Shown here: positions 27,040 to 34,232 of the stretch, piece after piece
How the letters are laid out: every line of letters begins with the position of its first letter
Numbering within the stretch: position 1 is the stretch's first letter
NCBI RefSeq assembly: GCF_025263265.1
Contig: NZ_CP079869.1
Location: 2,728,001 to 2,792,000 of the forward strand
Length of the DNA: 64,000 nucleotides
Origin: Mycobacterium sp. SMC-4
GTDB taxonomy: Bacteria; Actinomycetota; Actinomycetes; Mycobacteriales; Mycobacteriaceae
Reading direction: 5' to 3'
Notes under the pieces: model-generated
Database searches by the model: none
Seen by the model: only the letters and a program-made list of their open reading frames with translations
What the model was told of the DNA's origin: nothing
Position numbers and translations under genes: made by a program

Positions 27040-28451
27040 GCAACGACGAGGCCGACGGCACCTGGGTCGATGAACGCGACTGGGAGCTGGGCGCCGAGCA
27101 GATCGCCGACGCGGTCGAGGAGGTGTCGGCGCCGCCGCCGGTGGTGGCGGTGGTGGGCCGGCCCAATGTCGGTAAGTCCACACTGGTCAACCGAATCCTG
27201 GGGCGGCGCGAAGCCGTCGTGCAGGACGTGCCCGGGGTCACCCGCGACCGGGTGTCCTACGACGCGTCCTGGTCCGGTCAGCGTTTCGTGGTGCAGGACA
27301 CCGGCGGCTGGGAGCCCGATGCGAAGGGTTTGCAGCAGCTGGTCGCCGAGCAGGCATCGGTGGCGATGCGCACCGCCGACGCGGTCATCTTCGTCGTCGA
27401 CAACGTCACCGGCGCCACCACCGCCGACGAGGCTGCCGCCAAGATCCTGCAGCGCTCCGGCAAGCCGGTGTTCCTGGCCGCCAACAAGGTCGATAACGAG
27501 CGCGGCGAGGCCGATGCCGCCGCGCTGTGGTCGCTGGGGCTGGGGGAGCCCCACCCGATCAGTGCCATGCACGGCCGCGGGGTGGCCGACTTGCTCGACC
27601 ATGTCGTCGAGGCGCTGCCCACGGTGTCCGAGGTGGGCGCAGGGTCGGGCGGTCCACGCCGGGTCGCGCTGATCGGCAAGCCGAACGTCGGCAAGTCCTC
27701 GCTGCTCAACAGGCTGTCCGGGGACCAACGGTCGGTGGTGCACGACGTCGCCGGGACCACGGTGGATCCGGTCGACTCGCTGATCGAGATGGACGGCAAG
27801 CTGTGGCGCTTCGTCGACACCGCCGGGCTGCGCCGCAAGGTCGGGCAGGCCAGCGGCCACGAGTTCTACGCCTCAGTGCGCACCCACGGAGCGATCGATT
27901 CGGCTGAGGTCGCCATCGTGCTCGTCGATGCGTCGCAGCCGCTGACCGAGCAGGACCAGCGGGTGTTGGGCATGGTGATCGAGGCCGGCCGCGCGCTGGT
28001 GCTGGCGTTCAACAAATGGGACCTGGTCGACGAGGACCGTCGCTACCTGCTCGACCGCGAGATCGACCTGCAATTGGCCCAGGTGCAGTGGGCGCCCCGG
28101 GTCAACATCTCGGCCAAAACCGGTCGCGCCGTGCAGAAACTGGTCCCGGCACTGGAGACAGCCCTGCAGTCGTGGGACACCCGCATCTCGACCGGCCGAC
28201 TCAACACGTTCCTCAAGGAGATCGTGGCTGCCACGCCGCCGCCGGTGCGCGGCGGCAAGCAACCGCGCATTCTGTTCGCCACTCAGGCCACCACGCGTCC
28301 CCCGACGTTCGTGCTGTTCACCACCGGTTTCCTGGAGGCGGGGTATCGCCGCTTCCTGGAGCGTCGGCTGCGGGAGACATTCGGCTTCGAGGGCAGCCCC
28401 ATCAAGATCAATGTCCGGGTCCGCGAGAAGCGCGGGTCGCGTTCCCGGTGA
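27036..28451 (+). CDS. der: Ribosome-assembly GTPase Der (EngA)
   Basis: The protein has 471 residues from ATG 27036. Two tandem GTPase domains are visible: the first with [39 protein letters not shown] and NKVD; the second with [43 protein letters not shown] and NKWD. A KH-like C-terminal domain ends the protein ([18 protein letters not shown]). Der is needed for 50S subunit maturation. The extra ~30 acidic N-terminal residues are typical of actinobacterial homologues. It ends the parA-der operon at a strong palindrome. Confidence 0.96.
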   Translation: MSNDEADGTWVDERDWELGAEQIADAVEEVSAPPPVVAVVGRPNVGKSTLVNRILGRREAVVQDVPGVTRDRVSYDASWSGQRFVVQDTGGWEPDAKGLQQLVAEQASVAMRTADAVIFVVDNVTGATTADEAAAKILQRSGKPVFLAANKVDNERGEADAAALWSLGLGEPHPISAMHGRGVADLLDHVVEALPTVSEVGAGSGGPRRVALIGKPNVGKSSLLNRLSGDQRSVVHDVAGTTVDPVDSLIEMDGKLWRFVDTAGLRRKVGQASGHEFYASVRTHGAIDSAEVAIVLVDASQPLTEQDQRVLGMVIEAGRALVLAFNKWDLVDEDRRYLLDREIDLQLAQVQWAPRVNISAKTGRAVQKLVPALETALQSWDTRISTGRLNTFLKEIVAATPPPVRGGKQPRILFATQATTRPPTFVLFTTGFLEAGYRRFLERRLRETFGFEGSPIKINVRVREKRGSRSR

Positions 28452-28498
28452 TTTCGGCGCGCTTTTCGACCGTGACGGTGCATCAGCGCGCCGAAATC
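28450..28498. terminator. Bidirectional terminator-like palindrome between der and the GerW-like gene
   Basis: GATTTCGGCGCGCT (28450-28463) and AGCGCGCCGAAATC (28485-28498) form a perfect 14 bp inverted repeat around a 21 nt loop. It overlaps both convergent stop codons, and the left arm is followed by TTTT. A shorter, related copy lies at 28929-28969, so this may also be a dispersed repeat. Confidence 0.75.
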
Positions 28499-28818
28499 GC
28501 CCGGGGGCGCCGCCGAAGAACGAGTGCGGCCACGGCGACCACGCCCAGGACAGTGACAAGCCGGTTCACATCCAGCGCAGGTCGCCAGCGAACCTGACCG
28601 GAGCTGATGACGTAGGCGCCGACGGGCCGGCCATTGACGGCAAAACCGCCGCCGGATCCCTCGCGGCCGTCCGCCTCGGTACCGGCACCGCCCCCTCCAC
28701 CGCCGGACACTGCCGCGGCCGGGATGACCGTTGCGCCGTCGCGCTCGACGGCCTCTCCGAACACCCGGCGCGCGGTCATCGAGTCCTTCGCGGTGGTCAG
28801 CACTTCGATCGGCTTCAT
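28483..28818 (-). CDS. GerW/YtfJ-family (Spore_YtfJ) protein
   Basis: The 111-residue product starts at the ATG read from 28818, with GAGGAG 8 bases upstream. It matches the Spore_YtfJ pattern: KPIEVLTTAKDSMTARRVFGE, DGATVIPAAAVSGGGGGG, a Gly-rich stretch, and GRPVGAYVISSGQVRWRPALDVNRLV. It ends in a hydrophobic helix (VLGVVAVAALVL) followed by RRRPR, so it is probably a small membrane-anchored protein. In Bacillus a relative (GerW) works in spore germination, but mycobacteria do not sporulate and the actinobacterial role is unknown. It converges on der. Confidence 0.8.
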   Translation of the reverse strand: MKPIEVLTTAKDSMTARRVFGEAVERDGATVIPAAAVSGGGGGGAGTEADGREGSGGGFAVNGRPVGAYVISSGQVRWRPALDVNRLVTVLGVVAVAALVLRRRPRAISAR

Positions 28819-28928
28819 GAGTTACTCCTCGTTGGATGGCAGGTGGACCTCTACCAGCGTGGGACCGGCGCTCCGTGCTGGCTGCGGCCAGAAGCCGTCG
28901 ATGGCGAGGACTTAGGTCAACGGCGGTG

Positions 28929-28979
28929 TCGGCGCGCTTTTGCACCCTGAGCGGCGCTGAGCGCGCCGAAATCGCTCGG
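28929..28979. repeat. Second copy of the GCGCGCCGAAATCG palindromic element
   Basis: TCGGCGCGCT (28929-28938) and AGCGCGCCGA (28960-28969) form a 10 bp inverted repeat, and the right arm continues AAATCGCTCGG. The first copy (28485-28504) has the same 20 bases except one (AAATCGCCCGG). This one lies in the divergent interval between the GerW-like gene and the TSUP gene, not at a gene end, so termination is less likely here. Confidence 0.65.
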
Positions 28980-28980
28980 A

Positions 28981-28986
28981 TAGGGT
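28981..28986 (+). promoter_or_regulatory. -10 element TAGGGT, probable leaderless promoter of the TSUP gene
   Basis: TAGGGT fits the mycobacterial TANNNT -10 and ends 7 bp before the GTG start at 28993. Transcription would begin at or next to the start codon, a common leaderless arrangement in mycobacteria. No good -35 is seen. Confidence 0.5.
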
Positions 28987-28992
28987 GCGCGA

Positions 28993-29775
28993 GTGCCCGT
29001 CATCGACATGCTGCTCATCGCGGTCGCGGGCGTAGGGGCCGGCGCCATCAACGCCCTGGTCGGCTCCGGCACCCTGATCACCTTTCCCACCTTGGTCACG
29101 CTGGGAATTCCGCCGGTCACCGCGACGATGTCCAACGCCGTCGGACTGGTCGCCGGCGGGGTGTCAGGGACCTGGGGATATCGCCGCGAACTGCGCGGCC
29201 AGTGGGACCGCCTGCGCTGGCAGCTGCCGGCATCGATCGTCGGCGCAGGTTTCGGTGCCTGGCTGCTGCTGCATCTGCCGGAGAAGGTGTTCATCCAGGT
29301 CGTTCCGGGGCTGCTGGTGGCCGCGCTGATCCTGGTGGTGATCGGGCCCCGCATCCAGAGTTGGGCGCGGCGCCGGGCCGAGGCTGCAGGCCGCAGTCTC
29401 GACCATGTGTCGGCGGCGCGGATGACCGCGTTGATCGCCGCGACGTTCGCGGTGGGGGTCTACGGCGGCTACTTCACCGCGGCGCAGGGGATTCTGCTCA
29501 TCGCCGTGATGGGCGCACTGCTGCCCGAGGACATCCAGCGGATGAACGCCGCGAAGAACCTGCTGTCGCTGGTGGTCAACGTGGTGGCCGCAGTGGCCTA
29601 CACCGTGGTGGCGTTCGATCGGATCAGCTGGGCGGCTGCCGGGCTGATCGCCATCGGCTCGCTGATCGGCGGATTCCTCGGCGCGCACTACGGTCGGCGG
29701 CTGTCACCGACCGTGCTGCGCGCTGTGATCGTCGTGGTGGGACTGATTGGGCTCTTCCGGTTGTTGACCGTGTAG
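28993..29775 (+). CDS. TSUP family (TauE/SafE) anion transporter, first copy
   Basis: The protein has 260 residues from GTG 28993. It is almost entirely hydrophobic with about eight membrane helices and the family repeat signature GAGAINALVGSGTLITFPTL plus TMSNAVGLVAGG. The second half repeats the pattern (TAAQGILLIAVMGALL). TSUP proteins move sulfite, thiosulfate or sulfonate-type anions across the cytoplasmic membrane; the actual substrate is not known. A second TSUP gene lies 222 bp downstream, with a Cys-Cys short ORF between them, which supports a sulfur-related job. Confidence 0.85.
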   Translation: MPVIDMLLIAVAGVGAGAINALVGSGTLITFPTLVTLGIPPVTATMSNAVGLVAGGVSGTWGYRRELRGQWDRLRWQLPASIVGAGFGAWLLLHLPEKVFIQVVPGLLVAALILVVIGPRIQSWARRRAEAAGRSLDHVSAARMTALIAATFAVGVYGGYFTAAQGILLIAVMGALLPEDIQRMNAAKNLLSLVVNVVAAVAYTVVAFDRISWAAAGLIAIGSLIGGFLGAHYGRRLSPTVLRAVIVVVGLIGLFRLLTV

Positions 29776-29778
29776 TCT
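29773..29778 (+). promoter_or_regulatory. -10 element TAGTCT before the Cys-Cys short ORF
   Basis: TAGTCT fits TANNNT and overlaps the stop of the first TSUP gene (TAG). A start near 29785 would give an RNA with GAGG (29783-29786) at or just before the 5' end and the short ORF's ATG at 29794. It would place the short ORF and second TSUP gene under their own promoter. No -35 is clear. Confidence 0.4.
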
Positions 29779-29793
29779 TACCGAGGTTTGAGC

Positions 29794-29928
29794 ATGCAGG
29801 AGATGGGACTGTCGATGGTTGATCGCGTGGTGGAGACACCGGCGCCGTCCGACGTGTCCGCGCTGCAGCCGTTCTGGCCCTCCCGGCGTCTGATGGCCTT
29901 CGACGAATGGTGTTGTCCGCGTCCCTGA
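29794..29928 (+). CDS. Short ORF ending in Cys-Cys-Pro-Arg-Pro, candidate cysteine-responsive leader peptide
   Basis: A 44-codon frame runs from ATG 29794 to TGA 29928, with GAGG seven bases upstream. The peptide is non-hydrophobic and contains only two cysteines, in tandem at positions 40-41, five codons from the stop (EWCCPRP). A GC-rich hairpin follows 21 bp later and the second TSUP gene starts at 29998. Mycobacterial short ORFs rich in cysteine codons are known to act as cysteine-responsive attenuators of sulfur genes; this one has only two Cys codons, so that role is a hypothesis. It could alternatively be a small functional protein. Confidence 0.5.
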   Translation: MQEMGLSMVDRVVETPAPSDVSALQPFWPSRRLMAFDEWCCPRP

Positions 29929-29949
29929 CGCGCACCCATCCGTCCACTT

Positions 29950-29967
29950 GGTCGCCGCGCGGCGACC
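29950..29967 (+). promoter_or_regulatory. GC hairpin between the short ORF and the second TSUP gene
   Basis: GGTCGCC (29950-29956) and GGCGACC (29961-29967) form a perfect 7 bp stem with a GCGC loop. It lies 21 bp after the short ORF stop and 30 bp before the TSUP ATG, and is not followed by a T-tract. It could influence readthrough or ribosome access. Confidence 0.5.
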
Positions 29968-29997
29968 TGCCTTCCGAGAGGGCCTCCGAAAGCAGCC

Positions 29998-30918
29998 ATG
30001 CGTTCGCTTCTCATCTTCGCGCTCGTCGGCGCCGGCGCTCAGCTCGTCGACGGGGCGCTGGGCATGGCCTTCGGCGTCACCGCGACGACGCTGCTGGTGC
30101 TCTCCGGCGTCGGCGCCGCTCAAGCCAGCGCCGCGGTGCATCTCGCCGAAGTCGGCACGACGTTCGCCTCGGGGCTGTCGCACTGGAAGTTCAAGAACAT
30201 CGACTGGACGTTGGTCCTCAAGCTCGGTGCACCCGGTGCAGTCGGAGCGTTCCTCGGCGCCACCGTGCTTTCGGCATTGTCCACCGAGCACGCCGCGCCG
30301 CTGATGGCCGCGATCCTGCTGTGCATCGGTACCTATGTGCTGCTGCGCTTTTCGCTACGAACACCGCTGACCTTCGGCACTCGCGGCACCAGCCACAGCG
30401 CGAAGTTCCTTGCTCCGCTGGGTCTTTTCGGCGGGTTCATCGACGCATCCGGCGGCGGCGGCTGGGGGCCGGTGACCACGAGCACCTTGCTCTCGCAGGG
30501 CAAGACGGCGCCGCGCACGGTCATCGGTTCGGTCAGCGCCTCGGAGTTCCTGGTCGCGGTGTCGGCATCGGTGGGTTTCGCGATCGGGCTGCGCCACGAG
30601 TTCCTGGAGAACTGGCCTGTGGTGGTAGGCCTGATGGTCGGCGGGGTCATCGCTGCGCCATTCGCCGCGTGGCTGGTGAGCCGGATCAGCCCGGCCCTGC
30701 TGGGCACCGCGGTGGGCGGTCTGATCGTGTTGACCAACAGCCAGAGACTGATGCACTTCTTCGACATCCACTGGCCGTGGTCCACGGCGATCTTCACGCT
30801 GATCGTGATCGCCTGGATATCGCTGCTGGTGTACGCGTGGCGGGCCACCCGGGCCCCGAGGTTCGCGCCGGCGGTAGGGGCAGTCACCGAGCCGGAGTCA
30901 AAATCGGTCCCGCGCTGA
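29998..30918 (+). CDS. TSUP family (TauE/SafE) anion transporter, second copy
   Basis: The product is 306 residues from ATG 29998. It has about eight to nine membrane helices. Family features are QLVDGALGMAFGVTATTLLVLSG near the N-terminus and GLFGGFIDASGGGGWGPVTTSTLL in the middle, the two inverted half-repeats of TSUP carriers. It is clearly a different subfamily from the first copy. A cytoplasmic tail rich in Arg, Pro and Glu ends the protein. The last 21 bp overlap the convergent photolyase-like gene. Substrate unknown; sulfur oxyanions are the likely class. Confidence 0.86.
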   Translation: MRSLLIFALVGAGAQLVDGALGMAFGVTATTLLVLSGVGAAQASAAVHLAEVGTTFASGLSHWKFKNIDWTLVLKLGAPGAVGAFLGATVLSALSTEHAAPLMAAILLCIGTYVLLRFSLRTPLTFGTRGTSHSAKFLAPLGLFGGFIDASGGGGWGPVTTSTLLSQGKTAPRTVIGSVSASEFLVAVSASVGFAIGLRHEFLENWPVVVGLMVGGVIAAPFAAWLVSRISPALLGTAVGGLIVLTNSQRLMHFFDIHWPWSTAIFTLIVIAWISLLVYAWRATRAPRFAPAVGAVTEPESKSVPR

Positions 30919-32412
30919 TTCCTGTTCCAGGACTGCGTCGAGATCGCTGAGACGGTCCATCGACGACACAGCGCGGCGGGTGCGCATGTTCTTGGCCAGC
31001 AGGTCGCGATGGCGGTGGGTGAAGGCCCAGTAGCCGGCGGTGAACGGGCAGGCGTCCTCTCCGAGGCGCTTCTTGGGGTCGAAGGCGCAACCACCGCAGT
31101 GGTCGCTCATCTTGTTGATGTAGGCCCCGCCGGAGGTATAGGGCTTGGTGGCCAGCAGCCCGCCGTCGGCGTGCTGACTCATCCCGACGACGTTGGTCGG
31201 CATGACCCAGCGGAACCCGTCGACGTAGGCGGTGGCGAACCATTCGGTGAGTTGGTCGGGCCGGTAACCGCGCTGCAGCGCATGGCTGCCCAGGATCATC
31301 AGACGTTGGATGTGGTGGGTCCAGCCGCGGTCACGAACGCCCTGAAGCGCGTGGCGCAGGCACGCGGCGGTGACCGCGTCGGCGTCGAGGTCGGCCCACC
31401 ACGTCGGCAGCGGGGCACGAGCGTTGAGCTCGTTGTGCTCCTGGTAGTCCGGGCCGAAATGCCAGTACAAGTGCCACATGTATTCGCGCCAGCCCAGGAT
31501 CTGACGGATGAAGCCCTCCACGGCCGCCAACGGCGCCGAGCCCTCGCGGTAGGCCCGCTCGGCGGCGTCGACCGCATCGAGGGGATGCAGCACCCCGAAG
31601 TTGAGCGGCACCGACAACAGTGAGTGCGCCATGGCCCAGTCCTGGCCCATCATCGCGTCCTCGTAGCGGCCGAAGGCGGGCAGCCGGTGCTCGATGAAGC
31701 GCTTCAGCGCCCGCTTGGCCTCGGCCGGAGTGATGGCGAACAGCCGCGGACCATCGGCACCCACGCTGTCGAGGTTCATCCGATCCAGATCGCGCCGGAC
31801 CCGGGCGTCGATGTCGTCTTCACGGGGTCGGTAGGGATCGGCGACCTCGAGGGTGGACTGCCTCTTCGGTGGTGGTTCGCGGTTGTCCTCGTCGAAGTTC
31901 CACCGGTTGCCGACGGGTTCGGCGCCGTCCATCAGCACACCGAAGCGGCGGCGCTGCTCGCGGTAGAAATCCTCCATCCGGAACCGGGTGCGGTTGCCTG
32001 CCCATTCGGCGAATTCGGCGCGCGGCAGCGCGAATGTGGGGGTGGGCAGAACCTCGGCGACCAGGCCCTGCTTCTTGAGCCGGTGGACGAATCTCTCCGC
32101 AGCGTGTGAGGTGGGCTCGTGTACCAGCACTGGACGGCCGAACCGTTGCAGCGCCTCGGAGTAGGTGTCGGCGGCGATCCGGGTGGCGCGCTCACCCAGG
32201 TCGTGCTCGGCGTGGCGCAGCGCCGAGAGCACGAGATGCAGCTTCTGGCGGTGGTAACGACGCTTCTTCAGCGCTGAGGTCGATTCGATGAGCAGCACCT
32301 CGCGGTGGGCGTGCTCACCGCCGTACACGGCCGGGCCGAGTTGATCAGCGAACAGCCACAGCGGGGTGTCGTCGCCTGCCACCACCCCGAGAGTAGGCGC
32401 GGCCACAGACAC
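30898..32412 (-). CDS. Cryptochrome/photolyase-family protein of the Fe-S (PhrB/FeS-BCP) clade
   Basis: The product is about 504 residues if it starts at the GTG read from 32412; GTG at 32406 or a later GTG are also possible, while the longest frame would run into the tRNA. It has the N-terminal photolyase domain (LWLFADQLGPAVYG) and the C-terminal FAD-binding region (MGQDWAMAHSLLSVPLNFG, ILGWREYMWHLYWHFGPDY, TNVVGMSQHADGGLLATKPYTSGGAYINKMSDHC). Three Cys in DHCGGCAFDPKKRLGEDACPF plus an upstream Cys match the 4Fe-4S ligands of PhrB-type (6-4) photolyases. It probably repairs UV (6-4) photoproducts using light. Confidence 0.87.
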   Translation of the reverse strand: MSVAAPTLGVVAGDDTPLWLFADQLGPAVYGGEHAHREVLLIESTSALKKRRYHRQKLHLVLSALRHAEHDLGERATRIAADTYSEALQRFGRPVLVHEPTSHAAERFVHRLKKQGLVAEVLPTPTFALPRAEFAEWAGNRTRFRMEDFYREQRRRFGVLMDGAEPVGNRWNFDEDNREPPPKRQSTLEVADPYRPREDDIDARVRRDLDRMNLDSVGADGPRLFAITPAEAKRALKRFIEHRLPAFGRYEDAMMGQDWAMAHSLLSVPLNFGVLHPLDAVDAAERAYREGSAPLAAVEGFIRQILGWREYMWHLYWHFGPDYQEHNELNARAPLPTWWADLDADAVTAACLRHALQGVRDRGWTHHIQRLMILGSHALQRGYRPDQLTEWFATAYVDGFRWVMPTNVVGMSQHADGGLLATKPYTSGGAYINKMSDHCGGCAFDPKKRLGEDACPFTAGYWAFTHRHRDLLAKNMRTRRAVSSMDRLSDLDAVLEQESARDRF

Positions 32413-32486
32413 GCGATGGCGGTTGGGATCTGCGACGGGGGCTGGGGTAGGCTTTCGACCGCCTACCGGCGATCCCGGAGGCACCG

Positions 32487-32560
<74 letters not shown>

Positions 32561-32567
32561 CTTAGAG

Positions 32568-32599
32568 AACCCGCTCTGACCAGCGTCAGAGCGGGTTTT
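32568..32599 (+). terminator. Intrinsic terminator after tRNA-Pro
   Basis: AACCCGCTCTGAC (32568-32580) and GTCAGAGCGGGTT (32585-32597) form a perfect 13 bp stem with a CAGC loop, running into TT. It should end the tRNA transcript. Confidence 0.9.
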
Positions 32600-32676
32600 G
32601 CGTTGCTGCGGGCTCGCCGTGCGTTTCCGTCATTCGGCCAAGAGTGGTCAACGTCGGAGGGCTCGTCGGCAGACCG

Positions 32677-32712
32677 GTTGACCGCTTGACCGAAAACAGT
32701 CAAATGGTCAAC
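32677..32712. promoter_or_regulatory. Probable TetR operator upstream of the hydrolase-tetR pair
   Basis: GTTGACCGCTTGAC (32677-32690) and GTCAAATGGTCAAC (32699-32712) are inverted repeats matching at 12 of 14 positions around an 8 bp centre. The site ends 9 bp before the hydrolase ATG and would block transcription or initiation. An extra half-site GTCAAC lies at 32647-32652. The adjacent TetR (33546-34232) is the natural candidate regulator. Confidence 0.7.
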
Positions 32713-32721
32713 GATGGAACC

Positions 32722-33549
32722 ATGGCCACCTGCACTCCGCTCGTTGTCCACCGCGGTGGATGCGCCGTCCACGGCTGGGTCCACGGCGATCAGTCCGCAC
32801 CGCTGGTGGTCATGGCACACGGGGCCGGCATGGATCACCGGATGTTCGATCCCCAACTCACGCCGCTGCTCGATGCCGGCTACCGCGTGCTCACGATGGA
32901 TCTCCGGGGCCACGGCAGCTCGCAGCCCATCGGGCAGCTACCGCTGACCATCGACGACCTCGCCGATGACGTTCTCGGGCTGGCCGACCAGGCGGCGGCC
33001 CCGCGCTTTGCGATCGTGGGCCAGTCAATGGGCGGATTCGTCGCCCAGCGGCTCGCGGCGCAGCACCCAGAGCGGGTCGCCGCCGTGATCATCATCGGAA
33101 CGAACTGCGCAACCGAAACCCTGTCCCGATGGGAGGACTGGGGGTTACGCAGTTCTGTGGGTTTGATTCGGTTCTGGCCGTGGGGCGACCTGCGTCGGCG
33201 TTCCGCACGAGTTACGGCAATCACACCGCAAATCCGCGCATACGCCTATGAGGCCATGAGCGCCCTCACCAAGGCCGACTTCGTGGAGGTGTGGAAGGCC
33301 GTCGCGGGAGCGATCCAGCCCGAGCCAGGGCATCAATCGAAGCACCCGTTGCTGCTGACCCACGGAGACCAGGACCGCACCGGGACCGTGGCGAAGTCGG
33401 TGGCGAACTGGGCCAGTCGCGAACCGTCCGCTCGATATGACGTCATTCCCGACGCCGGCCACAATGCCAATCAGGACAACCCGGTCTACTTCAACGATCT
33501 ACTGATGACTTTTCTGGAGGAGCACTATCCCGTTGGGGCTCCGGAATGA
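32722..33549 (+). CDS. Alpha/beta hydrolase
   Basis: The product is 275 residues from ATG 32722 (MATCTPLVVH), immediately downstream of the palindromic operator; an in-frame GTG at 32644 would place the operator inside the coding region and is rejected. Canonical features are the oxyanion HGAGMDH, the nucleophile elbow IVGQSMGGFVAQ (Ser), THGDQDRTG with the acid, and DAGHNANQDNP with the catalytic His. It resembles haloperoxidase/esterase-type hydrolases; the substrate is unknown. The stop overlaps the ATG of a TetR gene by 4 bp, so this is a self-regulated two-gene operon. Confidence 0.86.
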   Translation: MATCTPLVVHRGGCAVHGWVHGDQSAPLVVMAHGAGMDHRMFDPQLTPLLDAGYRVLTMDLRGHGSSQPIGQLPLTIDDLADDVLGLADQAAAPRFAIVGQSMGGFVAQRLAAQHPERVAAVIIIGTNCATETLSRWEDWGLRSSVGLIRFWPWGDLRRRSARVTAITPQIRAYAYEAMSALTKADFVEVWKAVAGAIQPEPGHQSKHPLLLTHGDQDRTGTVAKSVANWASREPSARYDVIPDAGHNANQDNPVYFNDLLMTFLEEHYPVGAPE

Positions 33550-34232
33550 CGCGACGGAGCACTCGCCGGCGTACCGCGGTAATGGATGCGACGGTGTCCG
33601 TCATCCTGCACTCGGGGATTCGGCGGACATCGATCGAGCAGATCGCGCACACCGCACGGATATCCAAGGGTGCGGTGTACTTGGAGTTCCCCACCAAGGA
33701 GGCGCTTCTTGAAGCCGTGGTGCGCCGGGAGTACCGCGACTACCTCGACGACGCCCTCGCTCTCGTGACCGCCGATCCAGACGGCGGGCGGCTGTCGAAC
33801 ATCTATCGCCACTCCATTGCGGCCCTGGTGAACCGCCCGTTCATGGTGGCGCTCTACACCGACGAGGGGCAGATACTCGCCGGGCTTCTTAAGGGGCCCG
33901 ATCACTACCGTCCCCGAATGTTGTTGGGAGCCGACTTCTTAGCCGAACTTGCCGACGCCAAGCTGCTTCGCGCGGACCTCGATCCTGCCATGGTCAGCCA
34001 TCTCTTGGGCATGCTGTCGCTCGGTCCGCTCCTGACCGAGCCGCTGCTGCGAGACAGCTCCACCCCACCTATCGACGTGACATTCCGGCTGCTTGCTGAT
34101 CTTGTGATCCCCGGTCTCGAACCGCCGACCGGTGGCGATCCGCAGCGTGGGGCAGACGCCTTCCGACGACTCGTGGCGGGAATGCATCGAGTCCTCGAAT
34201 CGGATTCCGCGGTACCGGGATCACCGGTCTAG
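33546..34232 (+). CDS. TetR-family transcriptional regulator
   Basis: The product is 228 residues from ATG 33546. The N-terminal helix-turn-helix is clear (MDATVSVILHSGIRRTSIEQIAHTARISKGAVYLEFPTKEALLEAVV). The C-terminal ligand domain is unrelated to well-known families by eye. It is translationally coupled to the upstream alpha/beta hydrolase and most likely represses that operon through the palindrome at 32677-32712. The ligand is unknown. Its stop overlaps the convergent LysR gene by 4 bp. Confidence 0.88.
   Translation: MTRRSTRRRTAVMDATVSVILHSGIRRTSIEQIAHTARISKGAVYLEFPTKEALLEAVVRREYRDYLDDALALVTADPDGGRLSNIYRHSIAALVNRPFMVALYTDEGQILAGLLKGPDHYRPRMLLGADFLAELADAKLLRADLDPAMVSHLLGMLSLGPLLTEPLLRDSSTPPIDVTFRLLADLVIPGLEPPTGGDPQRGADAFRRLVAGMHRVLESDSAVPGSPV

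Noticed and set aside
28836..29822. A 328-codon plus-strand open frame overlapping the first TSUP gene
   Set aside because: Its translation is Arg/Gly/Ala-rich without any domain, and it lies out of frame with the TSUP gene, which has clear membrane helices and family motifs.
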